Shown here piece by piece: positions 53,259 to 62,210 of a stretch of 64,000 nucleotides of DNA; the first letter of the stretch is position 1, and each line of letters starts with the position of its first letter. The DNA is from Enterococcus faecalis (GTDB taxonomy: Bacteria > Bacillota > Bacilli > Lactobacillales > Enterococcaceae). The stretch is from assembly GCF_029024925.1 (NCBI RefSeq), contig NZ_CP118962.1, forward strand, positions 1,086,001 through 1,150,000. The letters run 5' to 3'. The notes below the pieces were generated by a model that ran no database searches, was not told the DNA's origin, and saw only the letters and a program-made list of their open reading frames with translations. The translations under genes and the position numbers were made by a program.

Positions 53259-54434
53259 ATGAATCTACGTACTTTAGGTCTAACAAAAATTCTTTTGACC
53301 TTTATTATATTAAGTATTATTGGCGCGTTAATGATTTATAGCGCCAGTAGCTATGACTTGCTGATGCAAGGCGTGAAGCCCACTGCTGTGTTTATTAAAC
53401 AAGGCATTATTATGTGTCTCAGCTGGGTGCTAATGTTCGTGATTTACAAAGTTCGACTAGAAGTGTTATTTAATAAAAAAATTGCGATTGGACTGCTTTT
53501 AGTTTCGGTACTATTACTGTTAATGGTTCGACTACCTTTTTTTGGTGTAGCAGCGAATGGCGCACAACGTTGGATTTCTCTCTTTGGAATCCAGTTTCAG
53601 CCATCAGAACTTTGTAATTTTGCGATTATTTATTACTTGAGCTGTTATTTAGGTGAAAAAGAAAATGGCTTGACAACGAAGCAGTTAAGGAAACAATGGC
53701 TGTTTGTTTTGGTCGTTGCATTTTTAGTTTTGATTCAACCCAAAGTTGGCGGGGCTATTCTCATTTTAGTTATTGGCAGTGTCTTGATTTTCTCAGCAAG
53801 TATTCATGCAAAATTTAGTGTAATTGCTGCGGGGATTGTCGTTGCTAGCGCGGCGCTTCTTTCTAAAATAATTATTTTTCTAGGCGATCACCGCTACTTA
53901 CCACATTTTTTTGCGCATGTGTATGACCGCTTAGTTGTTTTGAAAAATCCGTTTTTATCTTTTCATGATCGCGGATTTCAGCCTTCAATGGCCTATTTAG
54001 CAATGTATAACGGTGGGTTTTGGGGCACTGGATTAGCCAATGGTATGGTAAAAAAAGGTGGCTTGCCAGAAGGTCAAACCGATTTTATTTTTGCGGTGAT
54101 TGTGGAAGAACTTGGTTTGATTGGCGGCTTACTATTACTATTTCTTTTGTTATTTTTAGCGGCCTCGATTTTGCGGAGTAGTTGTGTAATAAAGAATCAT
54201 TGTTACGGCTTGTTTTTGTTAGGGGTCGGGACCTTGATTTTAGCTCAAACGGCGATTAACATTGGTGGCGTTTTGGGTTTGATTCCAATGACGGGAATTC
54301 CTTTACCGTTTGTTAGTTACGGTGGGACAAGTTATTTAATCTTTTCAGTGGCATTAGGAATCGTCATTAAAATTATTGCAAACGAAAGGCGGCAGTTAAA
54401 TGGTCAATACAAAAAAATTCAACTTACATCTTAA
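53259..54434 (+). CDS. FtsW/RodA/SpoVE-family protein, first copy
   Basis: A 391-residue SEDS protein with about ten membrane segments. Family landmarks are MIYSASSYDLLMQG, GAQRWISLFGIQFQPSELCNFAIIYYL and the C-terminal GIPLPFVSYGGTSYLIFS. SEDS proteins are peptidoglycan glycan-chain polymerases that work with a class B PBP. AGAGGTGAGAG precedes the ATG. Its last 35 bases overlap the second copy in another frame. Confidence 0.9.
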   Translation: MNLRTLGLTKILLTFIILSIIGALMIYSASSYDLLMQGVKPTAVFIKQGIIMCLSWVLMFVIYKVRLEVLFNKKIAIGLLLVSVLLLLMVRLPFFGVAANGAQRWISLFGIQFQPSELCNFAIIYYLSCYLGEKENGLTTKQLRKQWLFVLVVAFLVLIQPKVGGAILILVIGSVLIFSASIHAKFSVIAAGIVVASAALLSKIIIFLGDHRYLPHFFAHVYDRLVVLKNPFLSFHDRGFQPSMAYLAMYNGGFWGTGLANGMVKKGGLPEGQTDFIFAVIVEELGLIGGLLLLFLLLFLAASILRSSCVIKNHCYGLFLLGVGTLILAQTAINIGGVLGLIPMTGIPLPFVSYGGTSYLIFSVALGIVIKIIANERRQLNGQYKKIQLTS

Positions 54435-55548
54435 TTATGATTTATTATTGCCCATTTTTTTACTCACACTTTTATCTTCTGGTGTGCAATATTGGATTGC
54501 CGTTAATGAAGGAAAAGATGGAACTGTGCCAGCATTAAAACAACTTTTCTTTATTTTTGTTGGCTATGCAGGCATGTTTTTAGCTAGTCGGCTGTCACAG
54601 AAATTTATTTGGAAAGTAGCTCCTTTTTTCTATGGGTTTTCATTAATCTTAATGAGTGCTTTGTATTTTTCCTATGACAAAGGAATGTATTTATTGACGG
54701 GCACAAAGCGCTGGTTAGATTTAGGGTTTATTAAATTTCAGCCATCAGAAATTGCGAAAATTGCGTTTATTTTAATGTTGGCAAAAATTATTGTCCAACA
54801 TGAGCAACAAGACTGGTCTGATAAATGGCGTTCAGACAAGCAACTTCTAAAAAAAATCGTTGCGGTTAGTGTCCCTGTTTTTTTCTTGATGGCGGTACAA
54901 AAAGATTTTGGAACATCCCTTGTTTTCGTAACGATTATTCTATCTCTTTTAGTTATTTCAGGAATTGATCGCAAAATTTTAATCATTATTTTCAGCGCTT
55001 TAGCAACGTTAGGCGTGGTCTTGATTCTGTTAGTCTTTACAGAGTGGGGGCACAAAGTACTCTTCTTTTTACATTTTAAACAATATCAATTGGATCGAAT
55101 TTTAGCATGGATTCATCCCTATGATTATGTCGATAAAATATCCTATCAACAAGTACAAGGTTTATTGGCAATTGGTTCGGGTGGTTTATTTGGCAAGGGT
55201 GTGCATGGGATTGAAGTGTATGTTCCTGTTCGTGAGTCTGATATGGTTTTTACTTTTATCGGGGAAGCCTGGGGCTTTGTGGGCAGTGCCACTGTTGTTT
55301 TTCTCTATTTTTACTTGTTTTATCAAGTTTTAGTAGCTGGCTTGCGGAGCAATTCGCGTTTTTGTATGTACATCTGTGTCGCCCTCATTTTTTCGCTGGT
55401 CTTTCAAACGGTGGAGAATATCGGTGCGGTGATTGGACTGTTGCCGTTAAAAGGTATTCCGCTTCCGTTTTTAAGTCAAGGAGGCACTTCGTTAGTGATG
55501 GCTATCACTTCTTTAGGATTTGTCAAAGGAAGAGAAGCCGCTACCTGA
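54400..55548 (+). CDS. FtsW/RodA/SpoVE-family protein, second copy
   Basis: A 382-residue SEDS protein, clearly paralogous to the preceding one (GTKRWLDLGFIKFQPSEIAKIAFI, GIPLPFLSQGGTSLVMA). It differs at the usual SYGGTS site (SQGGTS). The catalytic-region Asp that family members carry in the fourth extracellular loop should be checked in both. No class B PBP or division gene is near. The 35-bp overlap makes coupled translation likely. It is closed by a terminator. Confidence 0.9.
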   Translation: MVNTKKFNLHLNYDLLLPIFLLTLLSSGVQYWIAVNEGKDGTVPALKQLFFIFVGYAGMFLASRLSQKFIWKVAPFFYGFSLILMSALYFSYDKGMYLLTGTKRWLDLGFIKFQPSEIAKIAFILMLAKIIVQHEQQDWSDKWRSDKQLLKKIVAVSVPVFFLMAVQKDFGTSLVFVTIILSLLVISGIDRKILIIIFSALATLGVVLILLVFTEWGHKVLFFLHFKQYQLDRILAWIHPYDYVDKISYQQVQGLLAIGSGGLFGKGVHGIEVYVPVRESDMVFTFIGEAWGFVGSATVVFLYFYLFYQVLVAGLRSNSRFCMYICVALIFSLVFQTVENIGAVIGLLPLKGIPLPFLSQGGTSLVMAITSLGFVKGREAAT

Positions 55549-55555
55549 AAACACA

Positions 55556-55612
55556 AATAAAAACCAAGACTGGAACTCGCTTGCCGACAAGCTCTAGTCT
55601 TGGTTTTTACTA
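55556..55612. terminator. Bidirectional terminator
   Basis: AAAACCAAGACT and AGTCTTGGTTTT form the stem around a 25-nt loop, between the SEDS and LysR genes. Confidence 0.85.
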
Positions 55613-56497
55613 TTGAAATTGTTTTTGGCATTCAGCCAAAAGTTGTTGAAGTTGTCGACTCATGTAACGTTCTTTTAAATAATAAACTGCCATGTTTCGT
55701 TTAGGTAGTTCTTGGTAAGTTAGTGTATGGATCGAATTGTCTAAAAGTTGAATATTTGTGTATTCGGGGACAATAGCGAAACTATCGGAATGAGACACCA
55801 AGTGAGTAATAAGTGAAAGAGTATCCACTTGAATGACTTTCTCTGGAGAAAAATTAGAAAACGTAGTATCTAGCCAATTGGTTAATTTGTTTTGCTCGGA
55901 AAATTCGGTATTTAAACGGACGAAGGGGTACATTGTTAGTTCTTTTAAAATTTCTTCCGTCGTGGCTTTTGCCAAAGCTGGATGATCGTTTCTTAAAATG
56001 AATTGATAATTTGCTGTAAATAAATCAATTTTACCAATATGTTCAGGTAATGGTAAGTCAGCAAAGGAAATACCAAAATCTGCATCCATTGTTTCCAAGG
56101 ATTGAAGAATATTTTCTGTAATAATAGTGTGGACTTGTAAGTTGGATGAACGATCCGTTAATGTTGTCATTAGTAAGTCATTCAATTTATATTCTAAATC
56201 ACAGAGATAAGTGGCCACATAAATATGGTTGGAAGAATGATTAATTTCTTTTAGCTCTTCTTCAATTGAGACCAACTCATTGGTGATGCGCCAACAATAT
56301 TTTTCTAAAATTAATCCAGCTGGCGTTAAGGTGGTAGTTTGGCCTTGGCGATTAAAAAGTTCAGCGCCTAACGTTGCTTCAAGAATTTTTATTTGCTTAC
56401 TTAATGCAGCTTGAGAAATTGCTAAATTTTCGGCTGCTTTAGTAAATTGTTTCACTTTGCATAACTCTAAAAAATAATGTAAACGAAATAGTTCCAT
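55610..56497 (-). CDS. LysR-family regulator, distal copy
   Basis: A 295-residue LysR-type regulator. The helix-turn-helix (about 3-60) has LFRLHYFLELCKVKQFTKAAENLAISQAALSKQI; the effector domain (about 90-290) contains MDADFGISFADLP and FVRLNTEFSEQ. AGGAGG precedes ATG 56497. The next LysR gene ends 23 bp upstream on the same strand, so they form a pair of regulators. Targets are not evident. Confidence 0.92.
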   Translation of the reverse strand: MELFRLHYFLELCKVKQFTKAAENLAISQAALSKQIKILEATLGAELFNRQGQTTTLTPAGLILEKYCWRITNELVSIEEELKEINHSSNHIYVATYLCDLEYKLNDLLMTTLTDRSSNLQVHTIITENILQSLETMDADFGISFADLPLPEHIGKIDLFTANYQFILRNDHPALAKATTEEILKELTMYPFVRLNTEFSEQNKLTNWLDTTFSNFSPEKVIQVDTLSLITHLVSHSDSFAIVPEYTNIQLLDNSIHTLTYQELPKRNMAVYYLKERYMSRQLQQLLAECQKQFQ

Positions 56498-56520
56498 GGG
56501 AATTCCTCCTTTTTCTATTC

Positions 56521-57396
56521 CTAGAATAAATAACGTAATTGTTCAAATAAATAACGGTGTGCTTCACAATGTCCGTGATGATTATTCTGAACTAAATAGA
56601 TGGCTCGTTCTGGACTATCTTCCAGAGGAATACCAACTAAGTTACGTCTGTTTAGTTCATCAGTGAGTGAATAGGGAAGGATGCTACAGGCTTTTTCTCG
56701 TTGGACCATGTCTAAGACTAAATGAAGAGAAGGAAGTTCGATGACGATTTGCCGATTTTCCCAATTGATTTTACGTTCCCAACGTTTAAACACTTTTTTT
56801 TCATATACTTGATCGGAATATGCAGCAAAAGGTAAAGAACGAATTTCGTCAATCGTTACGCTATCGGCATGGGCTAAAGGATGATTTTTATTGACACAAA
56901 GGAGATAGCTTTCTGTATAAATTAATTCTTTCTCTAATGGAATCGAGGTATCCAAAAATATCCCAATCCCAATGTCAATTAAATCTGTTTCCAAGGCTGT
57001 TTCAAGATCGTAATAATACTTAAAATCAATACTTACATACGGATAGGATTGATTAAATAACAACAAGACTTCTCCAAATGCTTTATCTATATCAATTAAG
57101 TTTGTTCCAATCCGAATGGTCGTTGTCGATCCTTGGGTCACTAATTCATTAATCTCTTCTTGCGCTTCCTTAATGAGTGCAAAAATCATTTCTGTTCGCT
57201 TGGCGACGACTTCGCCTGCTGGAGAAAGCCGACAATGTTTCTTGTCTCTTAAAATTAATGAAGCACCTAATTCACGTTCCAACTCCTTGAGCTGGGTACT
57301 TAAATAAGGTTGACTCGTATGGAGCTTTTGAGAAGCTAAAGTAAAACTCGCATACTTTGAAACTGCCATAAAATATTCTAGTTGTTGTAATTTCAT
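56521..57396 (-). CDS. LysR-family regulator, proximal copy
   Basis: A 291-residue LysR-type regulator: MKLQQLEYFMAVSKYASFT and LHTSQPYLSTQLKELERELGASL form the DNA-binding part, and DLIDIGIGIFLDTS and SYLLCVNKNHPLAH mark the effector domain. GTGAGGAAA precedes ATG 57396; a longer upstream frame lacks a site. Divergent from the mgtA transcription unit. Confidence 0.92.
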   Translation of the reverse strand: MKLQQLEYFMAVSKYASFTLASQKLHTSQPYLSTQLKELERELGASLILRDKKHCRLSPAGEVVAKRTEMIFALIKEAQEEINELVTQGSTTTIRIGTNLIDIDKAFGEVLLLFNQSYPYVSIDFKYYYDLETALETDLIDIGIGIFLDTSIPLEKELIYTESYLLCVNKNHPLAHADSVTIDEIRSLPFAAYSDQVYEKKVFKRWERKINWENRQIVIELPSLHLVLDMVQREKACSILPYSLTDELNRRNLVGIPLEDSPERAIYLVQNNHHGHCEAHRYLFEQLRYLF

Positions 57397-57654
57397 TTTC
57401 CTCACCGCCGTTTCTTTAACTATACAAAAAATAGCAGAAGAAAAGCTTCTCGACAAGGCTATCTGACGGTCTTTAGATTAATTTAACCAGTTATGATTCT
57501 ATGAATAAATACGAATCATAACAGAAAACCATAGTAAATAAGCGGATTATTTTTCTTTTTGTTACTGAATGGACAAAAAGTTATCTGCTAAAAACTTTTT
57601 CTATATCGTTATTTTTTCAAGGAAGAATTATACTTGCTGTTGTAATTAAATAAG

Positions 57655-57818
57655 ATTTGTTAGGTGAGGCTCCTATACAAACATAGGCTACTGCCCAAAA
57701 ATGTCGAGAGACGCCAATGGGTAGAACAGGAACTGTCGAATGAAGGCTTTTCTTAAGGTAGCTAAAAGCAATCGCTTTTTACGTTGTATAGTGCTAAAGC
57801 TCAACGATAAGAACGATT
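57655..57818 (+). promoter_or_regulatory. M-box (ykoK) magnesium riboswitch
   Basis: The sequence TTGTTAGGTGAGGCTCCTAT at 57657 opens an M-box aptamer. It continues with the conserved CTACTGCCC, AATGTCGAGAGACGCCAATGGG and ATAGTGCTAAAGCTC blocks, which match the Bacillus subtilis ykoK leader closely. High Mg2+ stabilises the aptamer and promotes termination, so mgtA is expressed when Mg2+ is low. Between 57397 and 57655 I see no other element. Confidence 0.92.
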
Positions 57819-57825
57819 ATTCTTT

Positions 57826-57857
57826 GACACGTTGAGTTTTCAGCGTGTCTTTTTTTG
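57826..57857 (+). terminator. Riboswitch-controlled terminator
   Basis: GACACG and CGTGTC with a TTTTTTT tail. CGTTGAG inside its loop side (57830-57836) is complementary to CTCAACG (57800-57806), giving the alternative antiterminator pairing. Confidence 0.85.
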
Positions 57858-57874
57858 TGGAAAGGGTGAGGAAA

Positions 57875-57964
57875 ATGGAAGATGAACCGATCGTCAATTC
57901 AAGTCAACAACAGATAAATGAGGTGAAAGAAAATGGAAAAGAAAATGCGTCACTTGGGCCATGA
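57875..57964 (+). CDS. Short upstream ORF overlapping mgtA
   Basis: A 29-residue frame (MEDEPIVNSSQQQINEVKEN then GKENASLGP) with its own good ribosome-binding site (AAAGGGTGAGG). It overlaps the start of mgtA by 32 bp in another frame. It is acidic at its start and has two Pro residues. It could be a translated leader that couples or limits mgtA translation, in analogy to mgtA leader peptides of enterobacteria, or just chance. Confidence 0.4.
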   Translation: MEDEPIVNSSQQQINEVKENGKENASLGP

Positions 57965-60593
57965 CTATAGTTACAAAAAGTTTGCCCACTCAGAAGCAGA
58001 AAAAGTTTTACAACGTTTCGGCTCAACTTGGGATGGCATTAAACACCAAGATATTGAAGAATTACAAGAACGTTATGGCCGCAACAAAATTATGAATGAA
58101 AAAAAAGCTTCACGGCTGCGACTTTTTATAAAATCGTATATCACGCCGTTTACTTTGGTGTTATTAGCACTAGCCACGATTTCATTTTTTACAGAATATG
58201 TCTATGCTACGCCAGAGGAAAAAGATGTTACTGGCGTGTTAATTATGTTAGCGATGGTCATCTTAAGCGGCACGATGAGTTTTGTCCAATCAGTCAAATC
58301 AAGCAATGCAGTTGAAAAATTACAAAATATGATTAAAGTTACAGCGACAGTCATTCGCGACAAGAAGCAAATGGAAATTCCTATTGAGGAAGTTGTGTGT
58401 GGCGACCTAGTCCAACTATCCGCTGGCGATATGATTCCAGCCGATTTACGTTTAATCCAATCTAAGGACTTATTTGTTTCCCAATCATCCTTGACTGGAG
58501 AGAGTTTTCCCATTGAAAAACACGCGACTCATCAAAAAGATAGTGATCAAATTGATACAGAATACGACAATCTTTTGTTTTTAGGAACAAATGTAATTAG
58601 TGGCACTGGTTTGGGCATTGTCATTAAAGTTGGTAATCAAACTTTATTCGGACGGATGGCTTCTGATAACGGAGAAGAGCAGCAGCAGACGAGTTTTGAA
58701 ACAGGAATTAATAAAACAACGTGGGTGCTGATTCGCTTTATGTTGGTCATTACGCCAACTGTTTTTCTAATTAATGGGTTAACAAAAGGCGATTGGGTGG
58801 AAGCGTTAATGTTTGCGATTGCCACAGCTGTCGGCTTGACACCAGAAATGTTACCTATGATTGTAACAACCAATTTAGTCAAAGGTTCTCGAGAAATGGC
58901 TAAAGAAGGCACGATTATGAAAAATGTCAATGCCATTCAAAATTTTGGCGGGATGGATGTACTTTGTACGGATAAAACAGGTACCTTAACACAAGATAAA
59001 GTAATTTTAGAATACCACTATAATATTGGGTGCCAAGAAGATCAAAAAGTCTTGGATTTAGCATTTCTAAACAGTTATTTTCAAACAGGTTTGCGTAATT
59101 TAATGGATAACGCCGTTATTCAAGCGGCGACACAAGAAAGTGATATACAATCAGATGATTTTTATAAAGTAGATGAAATTCCTTTCGATTTCAATCGACG
59201 TCGAATGAGTGTGATTATCAAAGAGTTTAAAACGCGAGAAACACGCTTAATTACCAAAGGTGCGGTTGAAGAAATGCTCTTGGTCTGCACACAGGTACTT
59301 TTAGATGGCGAAATTGTGCCCTTAACAGAGACGCTGCGTCAAAAAATTACCAAAGACGTTGAAGCTTTAAATCGAGATGGTTTGCGCGTTCTAGCAATTG
59401 CCGATAAAAAAGTCGAAACGGCTGAATGGGAGTATACAACTAAAGATGAATCAGAGTTGATTTTACAAGGTTATCTTGCCTTCTTGGATCCGCCAAAAGA
59501 AACAGCAGCGGCAGCTATTCACGCCTTACATCAACATAATGTAGCTGTGAAAGTATTAACGGGGGACAATCAGTATGTGACACATTCTGTTTGTAAAGAA
59601 GTTGGTCTGGCTGGCGAAAAAATTATTACAGGAAATGAACTTCAACAATTAAACCAAGAAGAATTAAGAAAAACCGTTCAAGCGTATAATATTTTCGCCA
59701 AAATTACGCCTGACCAAAAAGTTCGTATTGTAAATGCGTTAACTGAAAATGGTCAAACTGTTGGCTTTTTAGGTGATGGAATAAATGATGCTGGAGCAAT
59801 GCGTGCTGCTGATGTAGGAATCTCTGTTGATACAGCTGTCGATGTGGCGAAAGAATCGGCGGATGTAATTTTATTGAGAAAAGATTTAATGGTTTTGGAA
59901 AAAGGAATTTTATCTGGACGGCGCGTGTTTACGAACACGATGAAGTACGTCAAATTAACAGCAAGTTCTAATTTTGGCAATGTTTTTTCCGTGATCCCAG
60001 CAAGTATCTTTTTACCATTTTTACCGATTGCTCCGATTCAATCGCTATTATTAAATCTAATTTACGATACTTCGTGTATGTCAGTTCCTTGGGACAAAGT
60101 AGATGAAGAATACGTAGAAAAACCAAAAAAATGGGAACCAAAATCAATTGGTAATTTTATGCGTTGGTTTGGTCCAACGAGTTCTATTTTTGATATTGTT
60201 ACCTATTTATTTATGTATTTCATTGTGTGTCCGGCTATCCTAGGTGGCTCATTCTTTGAATTAAATGGAGCAGATCAATTGCTCTTTATCGGTATTTTCC
60301 ATGCAGGATGGTTCATTGAGTCCTTATGGTCCCAAATGCTCGTCTTGCATTTCCTACGAACAGAAAAAATGCCTTTCCTTCAAAGTAGTGCTTCTGGAAT
60401 TATGACGTTAGTCACTACAGCAGGGATTGTTCTCGGAACTGTTTTACCCTTTACCGCTTTCGGTGCAGAACTAGGATTTGTCGGTTTATCACCAAGCTAT
60501 TTCTTGTATTTAATCCCGACAATTGTTGCTTATTTAGCACTGGTTGCGTTCATTAAAGTTTTATACGTCAAACGTTACGGTCAATTACTGTAA
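57933..60593 (+). CDS. mgtA: Magnesium-translocating P-type ATPase
   Basis: An 886-residue P3-type ATPase that imports Mg2+. TGES is present in SSLTGESFP, the phosphorylation motif is CTDKTGTLTQ (Asp about 347), and the hinge is GDGINDAGAMRAADVGISVD. PEMLPMIVTTNL is in the fourth membrane segment, and ASSNFGNVFSVIPAS and NLIYDTSCMSVPWDKVD in the later segments are hallmarks of MgtA/MgtB. GAGGTGA precedes the ATG. It is controlled by the M-box upstream. Confidence 0.95.
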   Translation: MEKKMRHLGHDYSYKKFAHSEAEKVLQRFGSTWDGIKHQDIEELQERYGRNKIMNEKKASRLRLFIKSYITPFTLVLLALATISFFTEYVYATPEEKDVTGVLIMLAMVILSGTMSFVQSVKSSNAVEKLQNMIKVTATVIRDKKQMEIPIEEVVCGDLVQLSAGDMIPADLRLIQSKDLFVSQSSLTGESFPIEKHATHQKDSDQIDTEYDNLLFLGTNVISGTGLGIVIKVGNQTLFGRMASDNGEEQQQTSFETGINKTTWVLIRFMLVITPTVFLINGLTKGDWVEALMFAIATAVGLTPEMLPMIVTTNLVKGSREMAKEGTIMKNVNAIQNFGGMDVLCTDKTGTLTQDKVILEYHYNIGCQEDQKVLDLAFLNSYFQTGLRNLMDNAVIQAATQESDIQSDDFYKVDEIPFDFNRRRMSVIIKEFKTRETRLITKGAVEEMLLVCTQVLLDGEIVPLTETLRQKITKDVEALNRDGLRVLAIADKKVETAEWEYTTKDESELILQGYLAFLDPPKETAAAAIHALHQHNVAVKVLTGDNQYVTHSVCKEVGLAGEKIITGNELQQLNQEELRKTVQAYNIFAKITPDQKVRIVNALTENGQTVGFLGDGINDAGAMRAADVGISVDTAVDVAKESADVILLRKDLMVLEKGILSGRRVFTNTMKYVKLTASSNFGNVFSVIPASIFLPFLPIAPIQSLLLNLIYDTSCMSVPWDKVDEEYVEKPKKWEPKSIGNFMRWFGPTSSIFDIVTYLFMYFIVCPAILGGSFFELNGADQLLFIGIFHAGWFIESLWSQMLVLHFLRTEKMPFLQSSASGIMTLVTTAGIVLGTVLPFTAFGAELGFVGLSPSYFLYLIPTIVAYLALVAFIKVLYVKRYGQLL

Positions 60594-60645
60594 CTGATTT
60601 GTACTATTATATATAGAAAAATTTTTTTACTTTTCTTTCAAGGTT

Positions 60646-60688
60646 GAGGAGGTGTCGGTTTTTATGACAGCTCCTCGTTGTTGTTTTA
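60646..60688 (+). terminator. Terminator of mgtA
   Basis: GAGGAGGTGTC (60646-60656) and GACAGCTCCTC (60666-60676) with one wobble and a T-rich GTTGTTGTTTT tail. Confidence 0.7.
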
Positions 60689-60800
60689 AGTGACTGTGCG
60701 AATTTTTTTATGGATTTATTTGTCATTTACAGTTAGTATGGCTAGTAGAGACTTTCCAAAAAGAACGAGCTTTTTGGTAATAAGGAGATAAAACGAGCTA

Positions 60801-61985
60801 ATGACCAAAACAAACCAACTTTCAACTTCAACGCCGATGTTCGATCGGTCGGCCTATATTCATATTCCATTTTGTGAGCATATTTGTTATTATTGCGATT
60901 TTAACAAGGTCTTTTTAGAAGGACAACCAGTTGATGAATATATTCAGAGTTTATTAAAAGAAATTCGACTTACGCAAGCATTGTATCCAGAACAAGAAAT
61001 GAAAACCATCTATATTGGCGGAGGCACGCCAACTTCATTATCAGCGAAACAGTTAGATGTGCTACTAAAAGGGGTTCGCGAACAGCTAACGTTTGATGAC
61101 CGAAATGAATTTACGGTGGAAGCAAACCCTGGTGATTTAACCCAAGAAAAATTACAAGTCATGAAAAACTATGGCGTCAATCGTCTTTCGATGGGCGTTC
61201 AGACATTTGATGATCGCTTGCTCAAAAAAATCGGTCGCAAGCACACCGCCGCAGATGTTTATGAAACAATGAAATTTTTAGAGAAAGAAAATTTTACCAA
61301 TGTCAGTATTGACTTAATCTATGCTTTACCTGGACAAACATTGGAAAGTTTTCGCGATACTTTGACAAGAGCCTTAGCATTGGACTTGCCGCACTATTCG
61401 CTTTATTCATTAATTCTTGAAAATAAAACAATGTTCATGAACTGGGTTCGTCAAGGACGGTTACAGCTGCCTGAAGAAGAAATCGAAGCACAAATGTTTG
61501 ACGAAACGATTGAAGCAATGGAGAAAAAAGGACGTCACCAATATGAAGTCAGTAATTTTGCTTTAACAGGAAAAGAAAGCCAGCATAATCTGGCTTATTG
61601 GAATAATGACCACTACTATGGATTTGGCGCAGGTGCCAGCGGCTATCTTGGGCAAACTCGTTACAAAAATCACGGTCCAATCCAACATTATTTGAAACCC
61701 TTGCGAGAAAATCAATTGCCAATTGTGGAGACTGAAGAATTAACTCGTCTAAATCAAATAGAAGAAGAGCTATTTTTAGGCTTACGTAAAAAAGTAGGCA
61801 TTTCTAAACAAAAATTCCAACAAAAATTTCAGGAACCAATTGAAGCAATTTATGGAGAGGTCATTCAACGCTTAATCAAAGAAGAATTATTAATTGAAGA
61901 AGCAGATATCTTACGTTTAACGAAAAAAGGGCTATTTGTGGGGAATAATGTTTTTGAAGCATTTTTGTTAAGTGAAAAAGAGTAA
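60801..61985 (+). CDS. hemW: HemW-like radical SAM heme chaperone
   Basis: A 394-residue radical SAM protein. CEHICYYCDF (CxxxCxxC) binds the 4Fe-4S cluster; TIYIGGGTPTSLS, VEANPGDLTQEKL and SMGVQTFDDRLLKKIGR are typical, and the HemW_C domain ends the protein. Such proteins were formerly annotated as oxygen-independent coproporphyrinogen III oxidase, but HemW is now seen as a heme chaperone. AAGGAG is rather far (13 bases) from ATG 60801. It stands upstream of hrcA as in many Firmicutes. Confidence 0.9.
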   Translation: MTKTNQLSTSTPMFDRSAYIHIPFCEHICYYCDFNKVFLEGQPVDEYIQSLLKEIRLTQALYPEQEMKTIYIGGGTPTSLSAKQLDVLLKGVREQLTFDDRNEFTVEANPGDLTQEKLQVMKNYGVNRLSMGVQTFDDRLLKKIGRKHTAADVYETMKFLEKENFTNVSIDLIYALPGQTLESFRDTLTRALALDLPHYSLYSLILENKTMFMNWVRQGRLQLPEEEIEAQMFDETIEAMEKKGRHQYEVSNFALTGKESQHNLAYWNNDHYYGFGAGASGYLGQTRYKNHGPIQHYLKPLRENQLPIVETEELTRLNQIEEELFLGLRKKVGISKQKFQQKFQEPIEAIYGEVIQRLIKEELLIEEADILRLTKKGLFVGNNVFEAFLLSEKE

Positions 61986-61989
61986 AAAA

Positions 61990-62037
61990 ATAAAAAAATC
62001 ATCGAAGTGTGACAAAGCATTTCGATGATTTTTTTAT
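61990..62037 (+). terminator. Terminator of hemW
   Basis: AAAAAATCATCGAA and TTCGATGATTTTTT flank a 14-nt loop. Confidence 0.9.
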
Positions 62038-62081
62038 TACAAAAGTTGGTATTGATGGTTTTTGAAGGTGGTTTGCAGCGA

Positions 62082-62108
62082 TTAGCACTCTTTCATGAAG
62101 AGTGCTAA
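62082..62108. promoter_or_regulatory. CIRCE element, upstream copy
   Basis: TTAGCACTC - 9 bases - GAGTGCTAA, a perfect match to the HrcA operator. It lies 18 bases before the -35 box. Confidence 0.95.
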
Positions 62109-62125
62109 AAAGTTGCGTATTTCCC

Positions 62126-62154
62126 TTGACAAAAAGGTAAGGACTTGTTATATT
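62126..62154 (+). promoter_or_regulatory. Promoter of the hrcA-grpE-dnaK operon
   Basis: -35 TTGACA (62126-62131), a 17-bp spacer and -10 TATATT (62149-62154), a strong sigma-A promoter between the two CIRCE copies. Confidence 0.9.
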
Positions 62155-62165
62155 AGTATATGTAG

Positions 62166-62192
62166 TTAGCACTTAGATGTTAAGAGTGCTAA
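62166..62192. promoter_or_regulatory. CIRCE element, downstream copy
   Basis: TTAGCACTT - 9 bases - GAGTGCTAA, one base off the perfect form. It overlaps the transcript start region just before the hrcA ribosome-binding site. Confidence 0.95.
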
Positions 62193-62210
62193 TGAAGGGT
62201 GGTAATAACG

